Source of the DNA: CAYSSM01 sp964433905
GTDB taxonomy: Bacteria > Patescibacteriota > UBA1384 > UBA12157 > JAENIV01
Length of the DNA stretch: 64,000 bases
Direction: 5' to 3'
NCBI GenBank assembly: GCA_964433905.1
Contig: CAYSSM010000001.1
Location: 62,001-126,000 of the forward strand
Shown: positions 33,890-44,837 of the stretch, piece by piece
How positions within the stretch are numbered: the stretch's first letter is position 1
How the letters are laid out: each line of letters begins with the position of its first letter
Program-made: the position numbers and the translations under genes
Notes under the pieces: model-generated
Seen by the model: the letters and a program-made list of their open reading frames with translations, nothing else
Database searches by the model: none
Told to the model about the DNA's origin: nothing

Positions 33890-34481
33890 TCCACATCATA
33901 ACGGGACTGTTATTTGCCCCAGGAACGGCTCCGGATAAAATCATTATCTTTTTTTCTAAATCTATTTTAACTATCGGCAATTTTTTGACAGTAATTTTGA
34001 CCGCGCCTTGATGGCCGGCCATTCGTTTGCCCTTGAAAACCCTTTGAGCGTCAGTTGAGCCAATCGAACCGGGCTGGCGATAATTGTTCGAGCCATGGGT
34101 TTTCGGCCCGGTATGAAAGCCGTGACGCTTAACTGTGCCGGAAAAACCTTTTCCCTTAGAAATTCCGGTAACATTGATATTTTCACCTTCATGAAACTGC
34201 TCTAAAGTGATTTTATCGCCAATTTGATATTCTTTATCCGAGATTACCTCAAATACCTTGTTAGGCTTAATATTTAATTTATCAAATCGGCCGGCTTCGG
34301 GTTTGTTCAAACGTTTTTTGCTGAAAGCGCCTATTTGAACCGCTTTGTAACCGTGTTTTTCTTGGTTTTTCAAATCGGTGACAACATTGTCTTTTACTTC
34401 AACCAAAGTAACCGCTACAGCCGCGCCAGCTTTATCAAATATTCTTGTCATACCAATTTTTTTACCATAAATCGCTTTCAT
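33873..34481 (-). CDS. rplC: Ribosomal protein L3
   Basis: A 202-residue protein from the ATG at 34481 (MKAIYGKKIGMTRIF), preceded by AAAGGGG; the frame also opens at 34505 without support. KGKGFSGTVKRHGFHTGPKT, YRQPGSIGSTDAQRVFKGKR and MAGHQGA are diagnostic. It is third in the S10-type order tuf-rpsJ-rplC. Confidence 0.96.
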   Translation of the reverse strand: MKAIYGKKIGMTRIFDKAGAAVAVTLVEVKDNVVTDLKNQEKHGYKAVQIGAFSKKRLNKPEAGRFDKLNIKPNKVFEVISDKEYQIGDKITLEQFHEGENINVTGISKGKGFSGTVKRHGFHTGPKTHGSNNYRQPGSIGSTDAQRVFKGKRMAGHQGAVKITVKKLPIVKIDLEKKIMILSGAVPGANNSPVMMWSENEA

Positions 34482-34563
34482 TAAAACCCCTTTGCCCGGA
34501 AACATTCTCCTTAAAGAATATTATCCTGACCGCCGTTTATATAGATTATCTTAATTATATAAT

Positions 34564-34884
34564 TTAAGTTTTTATTTCGATATCGACACCAGCCGGTAGA
34601 TCCAAACTCATAAGCGAATCGATTGTTTTAGCCGAAGGATCAAAAACATCAATTAATCTCTTGTGGATTCTCATTTCAAACTGTTCCCGGCTATCCTTAT
34701 GAACAAAAGGGGATTTTAAAACCGTCACCTTGTTTTGTTCTGTCGGTAAAGGAATCGGACCGGTAACCACCGCTCCTGTTCGTTCGGCCGTTTCAATGAT
34801 TTTTCGCGCCGATTTATCAATAATACGGTGGTCGTAGGCCTTCAGACGGATTCTAATCTTTTGTTGATGTTCGCTTTTTGCCAT
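34564..34884 (-). CDS. rpsJ: Ribosomal protein S10 (NusE)
   Basis: A 106-residue protein with [37 protein letters not shown] and [19 protein letters not shown]. It also partners NusB in antitermination. It lies 13 nt after tuf. The 58-82-bp gap to rplC has no visible hairpin. Confidence 0.97.
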   Translation of the reverse strand: MAKSEHQQKIRIRLKAYDHRIIDKSARKIIETAERTGAVVTGPIPLPTEQNKVTVLKSPFVHKDSREQFEMRIHKRLIDVFDPSAKTIDSLMSLDLPAGVDIEIKT

Positions 34885-34897
34885 TTTTAATAAAAAT

Positions 34898-36082
34898 TTA
34901 TTTAACTATTTTGGTAACAACACCCGCCCCGACAGTTTTGCCGCCCTCGCGGATAGCAAATCGCATCCCCTCTTCCATTGCCACCGGTTGAAGCAATTTA
35001 ACTTTGAATTTAATCGTATCGCCAGGCATAACCATTTCGGTATCGGCTGGCAGTTCGACTTCACCAGTAACATCGGTAGTTCTAACATAAAATTGCGGTT
35101 TGTAACCTTTAAAGAACGGAGTATGCCGACCGCCTTCCTCCTTGGTTAAAATATATACTTCAGCATCAAATTCGGTGTGAGGAGTAATCGAACCAGGCTT
35201 TGCCAAAACTTGACCGCGCTCGATATCTTCACGTTCTACTCCGCGAAGCAAGGCCCCAATGTTATCGCCGGCGATACCTTCATCAAGCTGTTTCTTGAAC
35301 ATTTCCACACCGGTTACAATAACTTTCTTGGTTGGCTTTAAACCGACGATTTCAATTTCTTCATTGACTTTAACCTTGCCACGTTCGATTCTGCCGGTAG
35401 CGACAGTGCCTCGGCCCTTAATCGAAAAAACATCTTCAACTGCCATTAAAAACGGCTTTTCAATATCTCGTTTTGGTTCGGGAATATAGCTATCAAGAGC
35501 ATTGATTAATTCATCAATTGATTTAACAGCATCGGCATCGCCTTCAAGAGCTTTTAAGGCTGAACCTTTAATAATGGGAATTTCATCACCGGGATATTCG
35601 TATTTTTTCAAGAGATCGCGAACTTCCATTTCCACCAAATCAAGCAGTTCATTATCGGTAACCTGATCTATTTTGTTAAGAAAAACGACAATATTTGGCA
35701 CCCCGACTTGATAAGCCAACAGAATATGTTCTCTGGTTTGAGGCATAGGACCGTCGGCAGCAGAAACAACTAAAATAGCACCGTCCATCTGAGCGGCACC
35801 GGTAATCATGTTTTTGACATAGTCGGCATGACCCGGACAGTCAACATGAGCATAATGACGCTTTTCGCTTTCATATTCAACATGACAAGTAGCAATGGTA
35901 ATACCACGCTCTTTTTCTTCTGGTGCATTATCAATTTGATCAACTGTTCGCGGTTGTGCCAAGCCTTTTTTAGCTTGAACCTGCAAAATCGCTGCTGTCA
36001 AAGTAGTTTTGCCGTGGTCAACATGACCAATAGTTCCCACATTTACATGGGGTTTCTTTCTTTCAAATTTTTCTGCTGCCAT
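34898..36082 (-). CDS. tuf: Elongation factor Tu
   Basis: A 394-residue GTPase that delivers aminoacyl-tRNA. G1 is GHVDHGKT at 19-26, G3 is DCPGHADY, and the NKID box is in FLNKIDQV. The effector region [14 protein letters not shown] and all three domains are present. It is the first gene of the superoperon, behind two tandem promoters, with AAGGAG before the ATG. Confidence 0.98.
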   Translation of the reverse strand: MAAEKFERKKPHVNVGTIGHVDHGKTTLTAAILQVQAKKGLAQPRTVDQIDNAPEEKERGITIATCHVEYESEKRHYAHVDCPGHADYVKNMITGAAQMDGAILVVSAADGPMPQTREHILLAYQVGVPNIVVFLNKIDQVTDNELLDLVEMEVRDLLKKYEYPGDEIPIIKGSALKALEGDADAVKSIDELINALDSYIPEPKRDIEKPFLMAVEDVFSIKGRGTVATGRIERGKVKVNEEIEIVGLKPTKKVIVTGVEMFKKQLDEGIAGDNIGALLRGVEREDIERGQVLAKPGSITPHTEFDAEVYILTKEEGGRHTPFFKGYKPQFYVRTTDVTGEVELPADTEMVMPGDTIKFKVKLLQPVAMEEGMRFAIREGGKTVGAGVVTKIVK

Positions 36083-36117
36083 TTAAGACTCCTTACACAA
36101 ATTAATATTACTCTTAT

Positions 36118-36146
36118 ATTTTACCTTATTTTAATTTAACTGTCAA
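36118..36146 (-). promoter_or_regulatory. Proximal tuf promoter
   Basis: On the minus strand, TTGACA (36141-36146), a 17-bp spacer and TAAAAT (36118-36123), about 35 bp before the tuf ATG. Confidence 0.75.
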
Positions 36147-36178
36147 CATTTAGAGCTAAAAAATTCCCCTCGAAACTA

Positions 36179-36207
36179 AATATATCAAATTATTTTTCTT
36201 CTGTCAA
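36179..36207 (-). promoter_or_regulatory. Distal tuf promoter
   Basis: On the minus strand, TTGACA (36202-36207), a 17-bp spacer and TATATT (36179-36184), exactly 61 bp upstream of the proximal promoter. Two consensus-like promoters in tandem fit the demand for translation proteins. Confidence 0.65.
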
Positions 36208-36221
36208 CCTTCAGCAACCAG

Positions 36222-37118
36222 TCAGGATTTTTTACTCAGTTCTAAATATGTCAAAGTCAGCGCGCTTGAATAAAAGGCGTTGTAGGCACCGGCAAACACC
36301 ATAAAGCCGATTAATACTGCCAAACCGGCAATAATTGCATAAATAATCGCCATAATTTTCGAGGCTAAAAGTAAACCAAACCCAATGGCTAATAAAAGTC
36401 CGCCAATAAATAATACAGCTAAAATAACGGCGATCCCCACTCCAATACTAATGGCGTAAAGAAGTAAATACATCACAATTACTTTGCCTAAATTATCGCG
36501 AACCATATGGAGAGAATGGCGGATGCTTTCCCAAACACTTAATTTTTCCAATACCACCACTCTTAACGAATATGGTGAGATAAATGATACCAGTAACCAA
36601 AAAATCAAATCAACAAAAAAGAGCAATATTCCCCAGATAATAGCCAAAATATACTGATGAGAGACAACCAATAAAGCCACCGGGCCGATAAGTAATATCA
36701 GCGATGCCAGAATCATCAAAAAATAAAGAATGTTTACTCCCAAAATGCGCCAGAAATTATGCCAACCAAGCAAAAAACCGATTTTGAAATTATTTTTCTC
36801 GTTTATGGATATTTTTTTAACCGAACCGATCAAGGCGCCTTGGCTAACAATACCAATGATATACATCACCAATCCAAATACCGTCAAAATGGCAATCAAG
36901 GTTAATATTATCGCTCCGTAACTCAGCCAAAAAGAAGCAAAATCAAAATTGGTAGAATTATTTTCAAAAGCTTTTTGCCATTCAGAGCTACCACTAGAGT
37001 AATTTAAACCAAAACTGCGGTAACCGCCATAACCGCCAGCTAGCATTCCAAAAATCCACAAATACTTTTGTTTTAAAGCAATTTTGTAAGAATTTCTTAC
37101 TATTTCAAAATAATCCAT
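36222..37118 (-). CDS. Polytopic membrane protein, unknown
   Basis: From the ATG at 37118 (MDYFEIVRNSYKIALKQKYL) this is 298 residues. A full AAAGGAGG lies four bases upstream, so the frame's earlier Met at 37178 is rejected. About six long hydrophobic segments alternate with short loops; the first follows a KYLWIFGMLAGGYGGYRSFG stretch. A NARROW helix-loop with SLHMVRDNLGKVIVMYLLL resembles proteins of the glycerophosphodiester phosphodiesterase membrane-domain type, but I do not claim that function. Confidence 0.75.
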   Translation of the reverse strand: MDYFEIVRNSYKIALKQKYLWIFGMLAGGYGGYRSFGLNYSSGSSEWQKAFENNSTNFDFASFWLSYGAIILTLIAILTVFGLVMYIIGIVSQGALIGSVKKISINEKNNFKIGFLLGWHNFWRILGVNILYFLMILASLILLIGPVALLVVSHQYILAIIWGILLFFVDLIFWLLVSFISPYSLRVVVLEKLSVWESIRHSLHMVRDNLGKVIVMYLLLYAISIGVGIAVILAVLFIGGLLLAIGFGLLLASKIMAIIYAIIAGLAVLIGFMVFAGAYNAFYSSALTLTYLELSKKS

Positions 37119-37148
37119 CAATCCTCCTTTGAGTGATACTTTTATTGA

Positions 37149-37178
37149 ATTATAACATAATTGCTTGACAAGAGGCAA
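37149..37178 (-). promoter_or_regulatory. Promoter of the membrane protein gene
   Basis: On the minus strand, TTGCCT (37173-37178), an 18-bp spacer and TATAAT (37149-37154). It overlaps the plus-strand promoter at 37165-37193, so the two divergent genes compete for polymerase. Confidence 0.6.
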
Positions 37179-37193
37179 TTAATCTGTTACAAT
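37165..37193 (+). promoter_or_regulatory. Consensus sigma70 promoter of the 55-residue membrane protein
   Basis: TTGACA (37165-37170), a 17-bp spacer and TACAAT (37188-37193), 32 bp before the ATG at 37226. Confidence 0.8.
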
Positions 37194-37225
37194 TGCTTGT
37201 TTTGTAAATTTATAGGTTTTTTTTG

Positions 37226-37393
37226 ATGGATATAATTTTACTTTTAATTTTAATTTTCTATGTCAGCGTATTAGTGAGCTTCGTCATTTCAATCGCAGCT
37301 TTTTCGCTTTCTACAAAAATAAAAGCCAATTTTTGGATTTTAGGTCTAATTTTGGGTATTTTTATCTTAAATTGGATAAAATTGGCTTTGTAA
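37226..37393 (+). CDS. Small two-helix membrane protein (55 residues)
   Basis: The short frame encodes MDIILLLILIFYVSVLVSF, a polar turn with SLSTKIKAN, then WILGLILGIFILNWIK. That is two membrane helices joined by a basic loop. A near-perfect promoter lies just upstream, and AGG lies nine bases before the ATG. No family is recognised. The promoter plus the intact hydrophobic frame make it a likely real gene on the strand opposite its neighbours. Confidence 0.6.
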   Translation: MDIILLLILIFYVSVLVSFVISIAAFSLSTKIKANFWILGLILGIFILNWIKLAL

Positions 37394-37455
37394 TATAGTT
37401 AGAAACTTGAAACATCATTTCTATATAAAAATCTATTGACTTTTTAACTATTATA

Positions 37456-37483
37456 AGATTGCTTTGCTCGCACTCGCAATGAC
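37456..37483. repeat. Degenerate TCATTGCGAG-type interspersed palindrome
   Basis: GATTGC at the left and CGCAATGACA at the right enclose TTTGCTCGCACT. The inverted ATTGC/GCAAT ends match a palindrome widely scattered in many bacterial genomes. One copy is seen in this window. The surrounding 37394-37602 gap holds no gene. Confidence 0.45.
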
Positions 37484-37509
37484 ATTTATCATTTTTTCTA
37501 TCCTTTAGA

Positions 37510-37550
37510 CACATCGTTATATCCACATCGTAAGTGTATTAGTAGATGTG
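37510..37550 (+). repeat. REP-like palindromic repeat, copy 3 (remote from the RAYT)
   Basis: CACATC at 37510 and again at 37524 (14 bp apart, as in copies 1 and 2). The second opens CACATCGTAAGTG and closes in AGATGTG at 37544-37550, giving a CACATC/GATGTG stem. It lies in the gap downstream of fusA. Confidence 0.75.
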
Positions 37551-37602
37551 CTCTTTCCTTATTTAGATGCTATTTTATGTTCTCGACTATGCTCGAACTA
37601 AA

Positions 37603-39699
37603 TTATTTCTTCTTTCCCTCGATAATCTGTTGGGCGATGTGGCGAGGAACTTCGGCGTAATGGTCGAATTCCATCGTATATGAAGCCCGTCCTTGAGTCA
37701 TGGAACGAACCGAGGTTGCATAGCCGAACATTTCCGAAAGAGGCACCATCGCATCAATGACTTTTTGTTTAGCCCGATCAGACATTTTTTCAATATGACA
37801 TCTTTTTGAGTTAAGATCTCCTAAAACATCACCCATAAACTCTTCAGGAGTGACAACTTCCACTTTCATAATCGGCTCAAGTAAAATCGGATCGGCTTTT
37901 TTCACTCCGGCTTGCAAAGCCATTGAACCGGCAATTTGAAAAGATAGCTCCGATGAATCAACATCATGAAACGAGCCATCGTAAAGCATAACCGACATAT
38001 CAACCAACGGATAGCCGGCAATTACTCCTTTAGTCATGGCTTCTTTAACGCCTTTTTCAACCGCAGGAATAAATTCCTTGGGAATTGTGCCACCGACAAC
38101 TTTATCGATAAATTCAAAGCCTTCTCCATGTTCTTTTGGAGCCAGTTCCAGCCAAACATGGCCGTATTGACCGCGTCCACCGGTTTGGCGAATATACTTT
38201 CCTTCTTGACGGGCGGTGGCTTTAATCGTTTCTTTGTAGGCAACTTGGGGAGCGCCGACATTGGCTTCAACATTAAACTCCCGTTTCATTCTATCGACAA
38301 TAATTTCCAGATGAAGTTCGCCCATTCCTTTAATAATTGTTTGGCCAGTCTCAATGTCGCCTTTAACTTGAAAAGTAGGATCTTCTTGAGTTAAGCGATT
38401 TAGGGCAATGCCCATTTTTTCTTGATCGGCTTTGGTTTTTGGCTCAATGGCCACCGAAATAACCGGTTCAGGAAAAGTAATTGATTCTAAAATAATTGGC
38501 GATTTATCGTCGCAGAGAGTGTCGCCGGTAGTCGTTTCTTTAAGTCCAACAGCAGCGGCAATTTCTCCGGCATAAACTTCCTGAACTTCTTCGCGGGCGG
38601 CAGCGTGCATTCGCACAATTCGGCCAATGCGTTCTTTTCTATCTTTGGTGGTATTTAGAACATACGAACCGGCTTTAAGAGTGCCTGAATAAACCCTAAA
38701 GAAGGTCAAAGTTCCAACAAAGGGATCCGAGGCAACCTTAAAAGCTAGGGCTGAAAAGGGCGCTTCATCGGATGTTTCGCGAGCAACTTCTTCTTCAGTT
38801 CTTGGTTTGAGACCTATAATCGGAGGAACATCTAACGGCGAAGGCAAATAATCGATGACTGCATCCAACATTGGCTGGACTCCTTTGTTTTTCAAAGCCG
38901 AGCCGCAGAACACCGGAATAAGTTTATTGCTTATGGTCGCCACCCGTAAAACCTTCTTTAATTCTTCGTAGGTTGGCTTTTTTCCATCAAGATATTTATT
39001 TAAAAGAGTGTCATCTTGCTCGGCAATTTTTTCAATTAAAATTTGGCGGTATTTATTAACCCGTTCATGCAATTCAGCTGGAATTTCTTTTTCTATTATT
39101 TCCTGACCTTTATCGCCTTCAAAATAAACCGCTTTCATTTTCAAAAGATCGATAATGGCCGTAAATTTATCTTCAGTGCCATCGGGAATCTGCATGGCGA
39201 CCGCGTTGTCAGTCAAGCGTTCTTTGATTGAACTAAAAGAATGATCAAAATCCGCCCCCATGCGATCAAGCTTGTTAATAAAGCAAATTCTGGGAACTTC
39301 ATACTTATCGGCTTGATGCCATACAGTTTCCGACTGCGGTTCAACGCCGGCGACACCGTCGAAAACAACTACCGCGCCGTCAAGAACCCTCAGAGACCTC
39401 TGAACTTCGGCCGTGAAATCAATATGACCAGGGGTATCGATAATATTGAAGCGATATTTTTCATTGGGTTTGTCTGTGGTTGCCCAAAAACAAGTGGTGG
39501 CAGCTGAGGTGATAGTGATTCCGCGTTCCTGCTCCTGTTCCATCCAGTCCATCACCGCCTCGCCTTCATGAACCTCACCGATTTTATAAGTTTTACCCGT
39601 GTAATATAAAATACGCTCTGAGACAGTAGTCTTACCCGCGTCAATATGGGCAATAATGCCGATGTTACGATTATTTTCTAAAGAATATTCCCGCGCCAT
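37603..39699 (-). CDS. fusA: Elongation factor G
   Basis: A 698-residue translocation GTPase. The P-loop AHIDAGKT is at 17-24; [15 protein letters not shown] is switch I, DTPGHIDF is G3 and NKLDRMGAD is G4. Domains III-V follow, with [14 protein letters not shown] in domain IV. It has its own promoter and is cut off from the rpoBC unit by a terminator, unlike the classical rpsL-rpsG-fusA-tuf operon. Confidence 0.98.
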   Translation of the reverse strand: MAREYSLENNRNIGIIAHIDAGKTTVSERILYYTGKTYKIGEVHEGEAVMDWMEQEQERGITITSAATTCFWATTDKPNEKYRFNIIDTPGHIDFTAEVQRSLRVLDGAVVVFDGVAGVEPQSETVWHQADKYEVPRICFINKLDRMGADFDHSFSSIKERLTDNAVAMQIPDGTEDKFTAIIDLLKMKAVYFEGDKGQEIIEKEIPAELHERVNKYRQILIEKIAEQDDTLLNKYLDGKKPTYEELKKVLRVATISNKLIPVFCGSALKNKGVQPMLDAVIDYLPSPLDVPPIIGLKPRTEEEVARETSDEAPFSALAFKVASDPFVGTLTFFRVYSGTLKAGSYVLNTTKDRKERIGRIVRMHAAAREEVQEVYAGEIAAAVGLKETTTGDTLCDDKSPIILESITFPEPVISVAIEPKTKADQEKMGIALNRLTQEDPTFQVKGDIETGQTIIKGMGELHLEIIVDRMKREFNVEANVGAPQVAYKETIKATARQEGKYIRQTGGRGQYGHVWLELAPKEHGEGFEFIDKVVGGTIPKEFIPAVEKGVKEAMTKGVIAGYPLVDMSVMLYDGSFHDVDSSELSFQIAGSMALQAGVKKADPILLEPIMKVEVVTPEEFMGDVLGDLNSKRCHIEKMSDRAKQKVIDAMVPLSEMFGYATSVRSMTQGRASYTMEFDHYAEVPRHIAQQIIEGKKK

Positions 39700-39747
39700 T
39701 AAGTCCTTTCAAAATTTTCTTAAATTAAAATATATCTACTCTTTATT

Positions 39748-39776
39748 ATTGTATACTATTTTTTACCCTGAATCAA
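39748..39776 (-). promoter_or_regulatory. fusA promoter
   Basis: On the minus strand, TTGATT (39771-39776), a 17-bp spacer and TACAAT (39748-39753), about 48 bp before the ATG and directly after the upstream terminator. Confidence 0.7.
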
Positions 39777-39780
39777 GACC

Positions 39781-39808
39781 AAAAAAGACGCCCCGAGGCG
39801 TCTTTTTT
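39781..39808 (-). terminator. Intrinsic terminator after the rpoBC-rpsLG unit
   Basis: AAAAAAGACGCC and GGCGTCTTTTTT are perfect arms around CCGA, with an A run and a T run. It works in either direction. Confidence 0.92.
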
Positions 39809-39826
39809 GTTTAAGTTTAAACTTAA

Positions 39827-40108
39827 CTACTTATCCGGAATTGTGCCTTTTTTGCGGCCGATTATCAAGTAAAGAATCGGACCAATCCAGCTAATCAAGA
39901 TGATTAAAACAATCCACAGGATTTTATCGTTCTGGTTTGGAAATTGACGACGGATAACGTCAATCAATGCCCACAAGAATAGTGCCAAGCCACCAAAGGC
40001 GAAAATAACCCAGAAAATAACCCATACTGCTGCCAATCCAACCGCGGCTGTTCCAACTGAAGCGGCAGCTGCGGCGGCAGCAGGATCGTATGTTACAGAA
40101 TAATCCAT
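39827..40108 (-). CDS. Small membrane protein with PLDc_N-like segment
   Basis: A 93-residue protein. An Ala-rich lead is followed by two helices and, between and after them, WALIDVIRRQFPNQNDKILW and GPILYLIIGRKKG. These match the PLDc_N (phospholipase D nuclease N-terminal) membrane domain; there is no nuclease domain. AAAAGGAGG precedes the ATG. It is the last gene before the terminator at 39781. Confidence 0.8.
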   Translation of the reverse strand: MDYSVTYDPAAAAAAASVGTAAVGLAAVWVIFWVIFAFGGLALFLWALIDVIRRQFPNQNDKILWIVLIILISWIGPILYLIIGRKKGTIPDK

Positions 40109-40170
40109 TATACCTCCTTTTTGGAGCGACCTTTATTTAAATATGCCACTGATAGATTCTTTTGTCAAAT

Positions 40171-40641
40171 TTAGAAGCGGGCGTAGTGCGCAAAGGCCTT
40201 GTTGGCTTCGGCCATTTTATGCATATTTTCTTTTTGCTTGACTGCCGTTCCGGTATTTTCAAACGCCGCCAAAATTTCTGCGCTAAGCAATTTGTCAAAC
40301 GATTGTCCACGCGACTTGCGCGCAATAGCGATCAACCACCTCATAGCTAAGGATTCCGCCCGATCTGGATTTAATTCGGTTGGCACTTGATAAGTGGCGC
40401 CACCGATTCGACGTGGTTTAACTTCCAAAAGAGGTGAAGTGTTTTTTAAAGCTTTATCAAAAACTTCCAATGGTTCTTTGTTTGTTTTTTCTTTAAGAAT
40501 ATCAAAAGCGCCATAAACTAATTTTCTGGCAGTTTCTTTTTGTCCTCGCAGCATAATTTTATTGATAAACTTTTCCACCGTAACCGATTGATATTTAGGA
40601 TCGGGATTCAATTTTCTTTTTGGGGCTTTCTTAGCTCTCAT
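40171..40641 (-). CDS. rpsG: Ribosomal protein S7
   Basis: The standard 156-residue 30S head protein with [37 protein letters not shown] and [15 protein letters not shown]. It overlaps rpsL by 11 nt. Confidence 0.97.
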   Translation of the reverse strand: MRAKKAPKRKLNPDPKYQSVTVEKFINKIMLRGQKETARKLVYGAFDILKEKTNKEPLEVFDKALKNTSPLLEVKPRRIGGATYQVPTELNPDRAESLAMRWLIAIARKSRGQSFDKLLSAEILAAFENTGTAVKQKENMHKMAEANKAFAHYARF

Positions 40642-41068
40642 TATTGCCTTTCTTTACAGATACTTTTGATCCATATTTTGAACGGCCTTGCATCCGATTT
40701 TCAACACCAGCGGTATCAAACTTGCCACGAACGATGTGATATCTAACGCCCGGCAAATCTTTAACACGCCCGCCGCGAATTAAAACTACCGAATGCTCTT
40801 GTAAGTTATGGCCTTCACCGGGAATATAAGCAGTCACTTCCTGACCAGAAGTAAGCCGGACCCTGGCGATTTTACGCAGTGCCGAGTTTGGTTTTTTTGG
40901 AGTAACAGTTGTTACTTTAACACAAACCCCACGCAAAAAAGGCCGGCCTTTGACAAAATTTACCGGACGGTTTTTTAAAAAATTAAAACCGCGACGTAAA
41001 GCAGGGGTTTTAGTTTTGCTTACTTTAGACTTGCGGCCGTATTTTAATAATTGTGATATGGTTGGCAT
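40631..41068 (-). CDS. rpsL: Ribosomal protein S12
   Basis: A 145-residue decoding-centre protein with [30 protein letters not shown] (the Lys of the first streptomycin loop intact) and [15 protein letters not shown] (second loop intact). It starts 1 nt after the rpoC stop. Confidence 0.97.
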   Translation of the reverse strand: MPTISQLLKYGRKSKVSKTKTPALRRGFNFLKNRPVNFVKGRPFLRGVCVKVTTVTPKKPNSALRKIARVRLTSGQEVTAYIPGEGHNLQEHSVVLIRGGRVKDLPGVRYHIVRGKFDTAGVENRMQGRSKYGSKVSVKKGNNES

Positions 41069-41069
41069 A

Positions 41070-44000
41070 TTATTTTTTTCCTAATGCAGTTCCCGCCGGA
41101 ATTAACTTACCAATGATAACATTTTCTTTCAACCCTTGCAATCGATCTACCGCGCCTCGCGTAGCGGCATCAATTAGAATCGAGGTTGTTTCTTGAAAAG
41201 ATGCGGCCGATAGAAAACTTTCAGTTTTTAGAGCCACTCTGGTGATACCGCTGACTTGTTCTTCGCAGGTAGCCGGTTTTTTGTTACTTGCTTTAAGATT
41301 ATTGTTTACTTTTTGAATCTCTAATTTGTCAATAATCTGACCTGATAGAAAATCAGAATCGCCCGATTCTTTAATTTTTACTTTTGAAAACATTTGTCGA
41401 ACAATTGTCTCAATATGTTTATCGTTAATTGTTTGACCTTGAGAAGCATAGATTTCCTGAATGCTGCGAATAATATATTTTTGAATCGGCACTTTGCCAC
41501 GAAGTTTTAAGGCAAGAGCCAGATCAAGATGGCCTTCAGTTAAGTCTTGGCCTTTAGAAACTTCGTCGCCGTCACTTACTTTAACATTAGCACGGCCACT
41601 GACAGCATATGTAATAGTGACTTTCTGAGTTGATGTAACTGCTATTTTTTTATCTGAAATCGAAATTTTACCAGCAATTCCGGCTCGAATGGCTTTCTTG
41701 TCCACCGCCATCGCTAAAGCTTGGCCGCTTTTAACAATATCGCCACTTTTAACATTGACTTTGTAATCGCTATAAACATCGTATTCTTCTTTGAGATAGT
41801 CGGCAGATGACAAAACAATATTTTGACGATCTTTCTCGGCAACAATTCTAACTTTTCCGTCAATTTCGGCTAAAATAGCCGGCGACCGTGGAATCCGAGC
41901 TTCAAAGAGTTCTTCAACACGAGGTAAGCCGGAAGTAATATCTTCACCGGTAATACCGCCCATATGAAAAGTTTTCATTGTTAACTGGGTGCCAGGTTCG
42001 CCAATGGCTTGAGCCGCCATAATGCCAGAGACGGTGCCAAATTCTACCATTCTACCAATAGCTAAGTCTCTACCGTAACAAAGCTGGCAAACACCACGTT
42101 CGGCTTTACAATTTAGAACAGACCTGACAATAACTTCGTTAATTCCGCTATCGCCGATTTGCGTAGCTTTTTCTTCATTTATTTCTTCATTCTTTTTTAC
42201 AATAACTTTATTTTTGTCTTTGATATCCTTGAAGGCTACCCGTCCAACTAATCGTTCATCGAATTTTTCACCGATTTCTTCAGATTCTTGCCGTTCGAGC
42301 GCAAAACCTTCATCAGTGCCACAATCTTTGGTCGTAATAATAACATCATGAGAGACATCGACAAGACGTCTGGTTAGGTAACCAGCTTCGGAAGTGCGCA
42401 AAGAAGTGTCTGATTTACCTTTTCTGGCACCGTGAGTTGAAATAAAGTATTCGATAACTGACAAGCCTTCTTTGTAGTTTGATCTAATCGGCAGTTCAAT
42501 AATTTCACCCGCCGGGTTAACCACTAAGCCTTTCATGCCACCCATCTGAGTAATCTGAGCGACCGATCCTCTGGCGCCAGAAACAATCATGACATAAACG
42601 GGATTGTTTTTATCGAATTCTTTTAGCATTTCCCCCTCAAGAATTGATCGGGCGCCATTCCAAAGTTCGATCGTTTTAATATTTCTTTCCGAATCGGTAA
42701 TTAAGCCCCGTTGATATTGATTATCGATTTCTTCTAATTTTTTATCACTGTCTTGAAGAATTTTTTCTTTATTAGAAGGAATAGAAATGTCATTAGCCGA
42801 AATTGTCATACCCGACAGGCCAGCATGCTCAAAACCGATTTTCTTGATTTTGTCGACAATGTCAGCCGTAATTTGCATGCCGTATTCTTTAAACATATTA
42901 GTAATTAGTTTTTTGAGTGATTTTGAATCCATATCATGATTTTGAAAAGGAATTTCGTCAGGTAAAATATTGTTGAATAAAATTCTTCCCACAGTCGTTT
43001 CGATTATTTTTATTTCCGCTTCTTGAGATTTATCAAGATGCATTCTAACCTTGATCTTGGCACGAGGGTGGACAAAACCTTGATGATAGGCCAAAATAGC
43101 TTCGTTTTTAGAGCCAAAGATTTTATCTTCCCCCGAAACATTCGGTTGGATGGTTGTCAGATAATAACAGCCAAAAACAATATCCAGCCTCGGTGAAATA
43201 ACTGGTTCGCCTGAAGCAGGTTTAAGAATATTGTTTGACGATCTCATTAAATTGGTTGTTTCATCTTTTGCTTGTGAAGAAAGAGGAACATGAACGGCCA
43301 TTTGGTCACCGTCGAAATCAGCATTAAAAGCATGGCAAACCAACGGATGAATTTGGATTGCTTTTCCTTCGATTAAAACCGGTTGGAATCCTTGAATACC
43401 CAAGCGATGCAAAGTCGGCGCGCGGTTAAGTAAAACATAATAATTGCTGGTAATTTTTTCTAAGATGTCCCAAACCACCGGGTCGCCGGATTCAATTAAA
43501 CGAGTAGCGTTTTTAACATTGTGGACATGGCCATCAGCGATTAATCTTGAAATGACAAACGGCTTAAATAATTCCAAAGCCATAACCTTGGGAATACCGC
43601 ATTGATGAAGCTTGAGTTCAGGACCAATAACAATCACCGATCGACCAGAGTAATCAACGCGTTTTCCTAAAAGATTTTGGCGAAAACGGCCTTGCTTGCC
43701 TCGCAACATATCGGAAAGTGAACGCAATTTTCTAGCGGTGGCGCCGGTTGAAACGGCTCTGCCGCGACGAGCGGAATTATCGATTAAGGAATCAACCGCT
43801 TCCTGCAACATCCTTTTTTCATTGCGGCAAATAACTTCGGGCGCGCCTTGAGAAATTAATCTCTTTAAACGATTATTTCGATTAATAACTCTTCGGTACA
43901 AATCATTCAAATCAGAAGCGGCAAATCTGCCTCCGTCAAGCTGAACCATCGGCCGCAAATCCGGAGGAATAACCGGCAAACGGTTTAAAATTAACCATTC

Positions 44001-44837
44001 CGGTTTAATCCCGGCATCTTTCATATTGGTAACCAACCTTAGTCTTCTTAAAACACGGCGGCGATTAACCCCAATAGTTGTCTTTAATTCCAAGTTTAAT
44101 TCTTCGTATAATTGATTTAAATCGGTATTTTTTAGAATTTCCGAAATTGCTTCAGCGCCAATGCCAACTTTAATAATTTGGCCATATCTTAATGATAAAT
44201 CTTGATATTTGCTTTCGGTCAAAATCATTTTTCGATTAAGAGAAAGAATTTCTTGCTTGGTAGCGCGGTAAGCAATTTCAACTTTAGCCATTTCCATGTT
44301 GTTGTCAGCCAGTTTATTCTTGGCTTCCGCAAACTCTTTTTCCAATTGCTCTAAGGCGCTTTTTCGAATATTTTCATCAACATCCAAAATCATAAATCCG
44401 GCAAAATAGATCACCCTTTCCAGATCGTTGGTAGAAATATCTAAAACCAAGCCTAAAACCGACGGTACGCCATGAACATACCAGATATGAGTTACTGGCA
44501 CAGCCAAATCAATATGCCCCATTCTTTCACGTCTAACAGACGAACGAGTAACTTCGACACCGCATTTATCGCAAATTACGCCTTTATAACGAATTTTTTT
44601 ATATTTTCCGCAGTAACATTCAAAATCTTTAACCGGTCCAAAAATTCTCTCGTCAAAAAGACCATCGCGTTCCGGTTTTTGAGTACGATAATTAATAGTC
44701 TCCGGTTTTAAAACTTCGCCAAAAGACCAAGCTAAAATTTCGTCGGGTGATGCAACAGAAATTTTTAGAGCATCAAAATCGTTGATTCTTGGTTGATCTT
44801 TATGATTAGCTTGTTGTTTAAATTGAGCTCTAGCCAT
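41070..44837 (-). CDS. rpoC: RNA polymerase beta' subunit
   Basis: A 1255-residue protein. The N-terminal zinc site is [19 protein letters not shown] (about 73-92), and the catalytic Mg loop [12 protein letters not shown] is at about 505. The second zinc region is [19 protein letters not shown]. Trigger-loop and C-terminal parts are complete, and the large proteobacterial insertion is absent. It abuts rpoB (1-nt overlap). Confidence 0.98.
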   Translation of the reverse strand: MARAQFKQQANHKDQPRINDFDALKISVASPDEILAWSFGEVLKPETINYRTQKPERDGLFDERIFGPVKDFECYCGKYKKIRYKGVICDKCGVEVTRSSVRRERMGHIDLAVPVTHIWYVHGVPSVLGLVLDISTNDLERVIYFAGFMILDVDENIRKSALEQLEKEFAEAKNKLADNNMEMAKVEIAYRATKQEILSLNRKMILTESKYQDLSLRYGQIIKVGIGAEAISEILKNTDLNQLYEELNLELKTTIGVNRRRVLRRLRLVTNMKDAGIKPEWLILNRLPVIPPDLRPMVQLDGGRFAASDLNDLYRRVINRNNRLKRLISQGAPEVICRNEKRMLQEAVDSLIDNSARRGRAVSTGATARKLRSLSDMLRGKQGRFRQNLLGKRVDYSGRSVIVIGPELKLHQCGIPKVMALELFKPFVISRLIADGHVHNVKNATRLIESGDPVVWDILEKITSNYYVLLNRAPTLHRLGIQGFQPVLIEGKAIQIHPLVCHAFNADFDGDQMAVHVPLSSQAKDETTNLMRSSNNILKPASGEPVISPRLDIVFGCYYLTTIQPNVSGEDKIFGSKNEAILAYHQGFVHPRAKIKVRMHLDKSQEAEIKIIETTVGRILFNNILPDEIPFQNHDMDSKSLKKLITNMFKEYGMQITADIVDKIKKIGFEHAGLSGMTISANDISIPSNKEKILQDSDKKLEEIDNQYQRGLITDSERNIKTIELWNGARSILEGEMLKEFDKNNPVYVMIVSGARGSVAQITQMGGMKGLVVNPAGEIIELPIRSNYKEGLSVIEYFISTHGARKGKSDTSLRTSEAGYLTRRLVDVSHDVIITTKDCGTDEGFALERQESEEIGEKFDERLVGRVAFKDIKDKNKVIVKKNEEINEEKATQIGDSGINEVIVRSVLNCKAERGVCQLCYGRDLAIGRMVEFGTVSGIMAAQAIGEPGTQLTMKTFHMGGITGEDITSGLPRVEELFEARIPRSPAILAEIDGKVRIVAEKDRQNIVLSSADYLKEEYDVYSDYKVNVKSGDIVKSGQALAMAVDKKAIRAGIAGKISISDKKIAVTSTQKVTITYAVSGRANVKVSDGDEVSKGQDLTEGHLDLALALKLRGKVPIQKYIIRSIQEIYASQGQTINDKHIETIVRQMFSKVKIKESGDSDFLSGQIIDKLEIQKVNNNLKASNKKPATCEEQVSGITRVALKTESFLSAASFQETTSILIDAATRGAVDRLQGLKENVIIGKLIPAGTALGKK

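Noticed and set aside
37966..38394. 142-residue plus-strand ORF inside fusA
   Set aside because: Antisense shadow of a complete EF-G gene.
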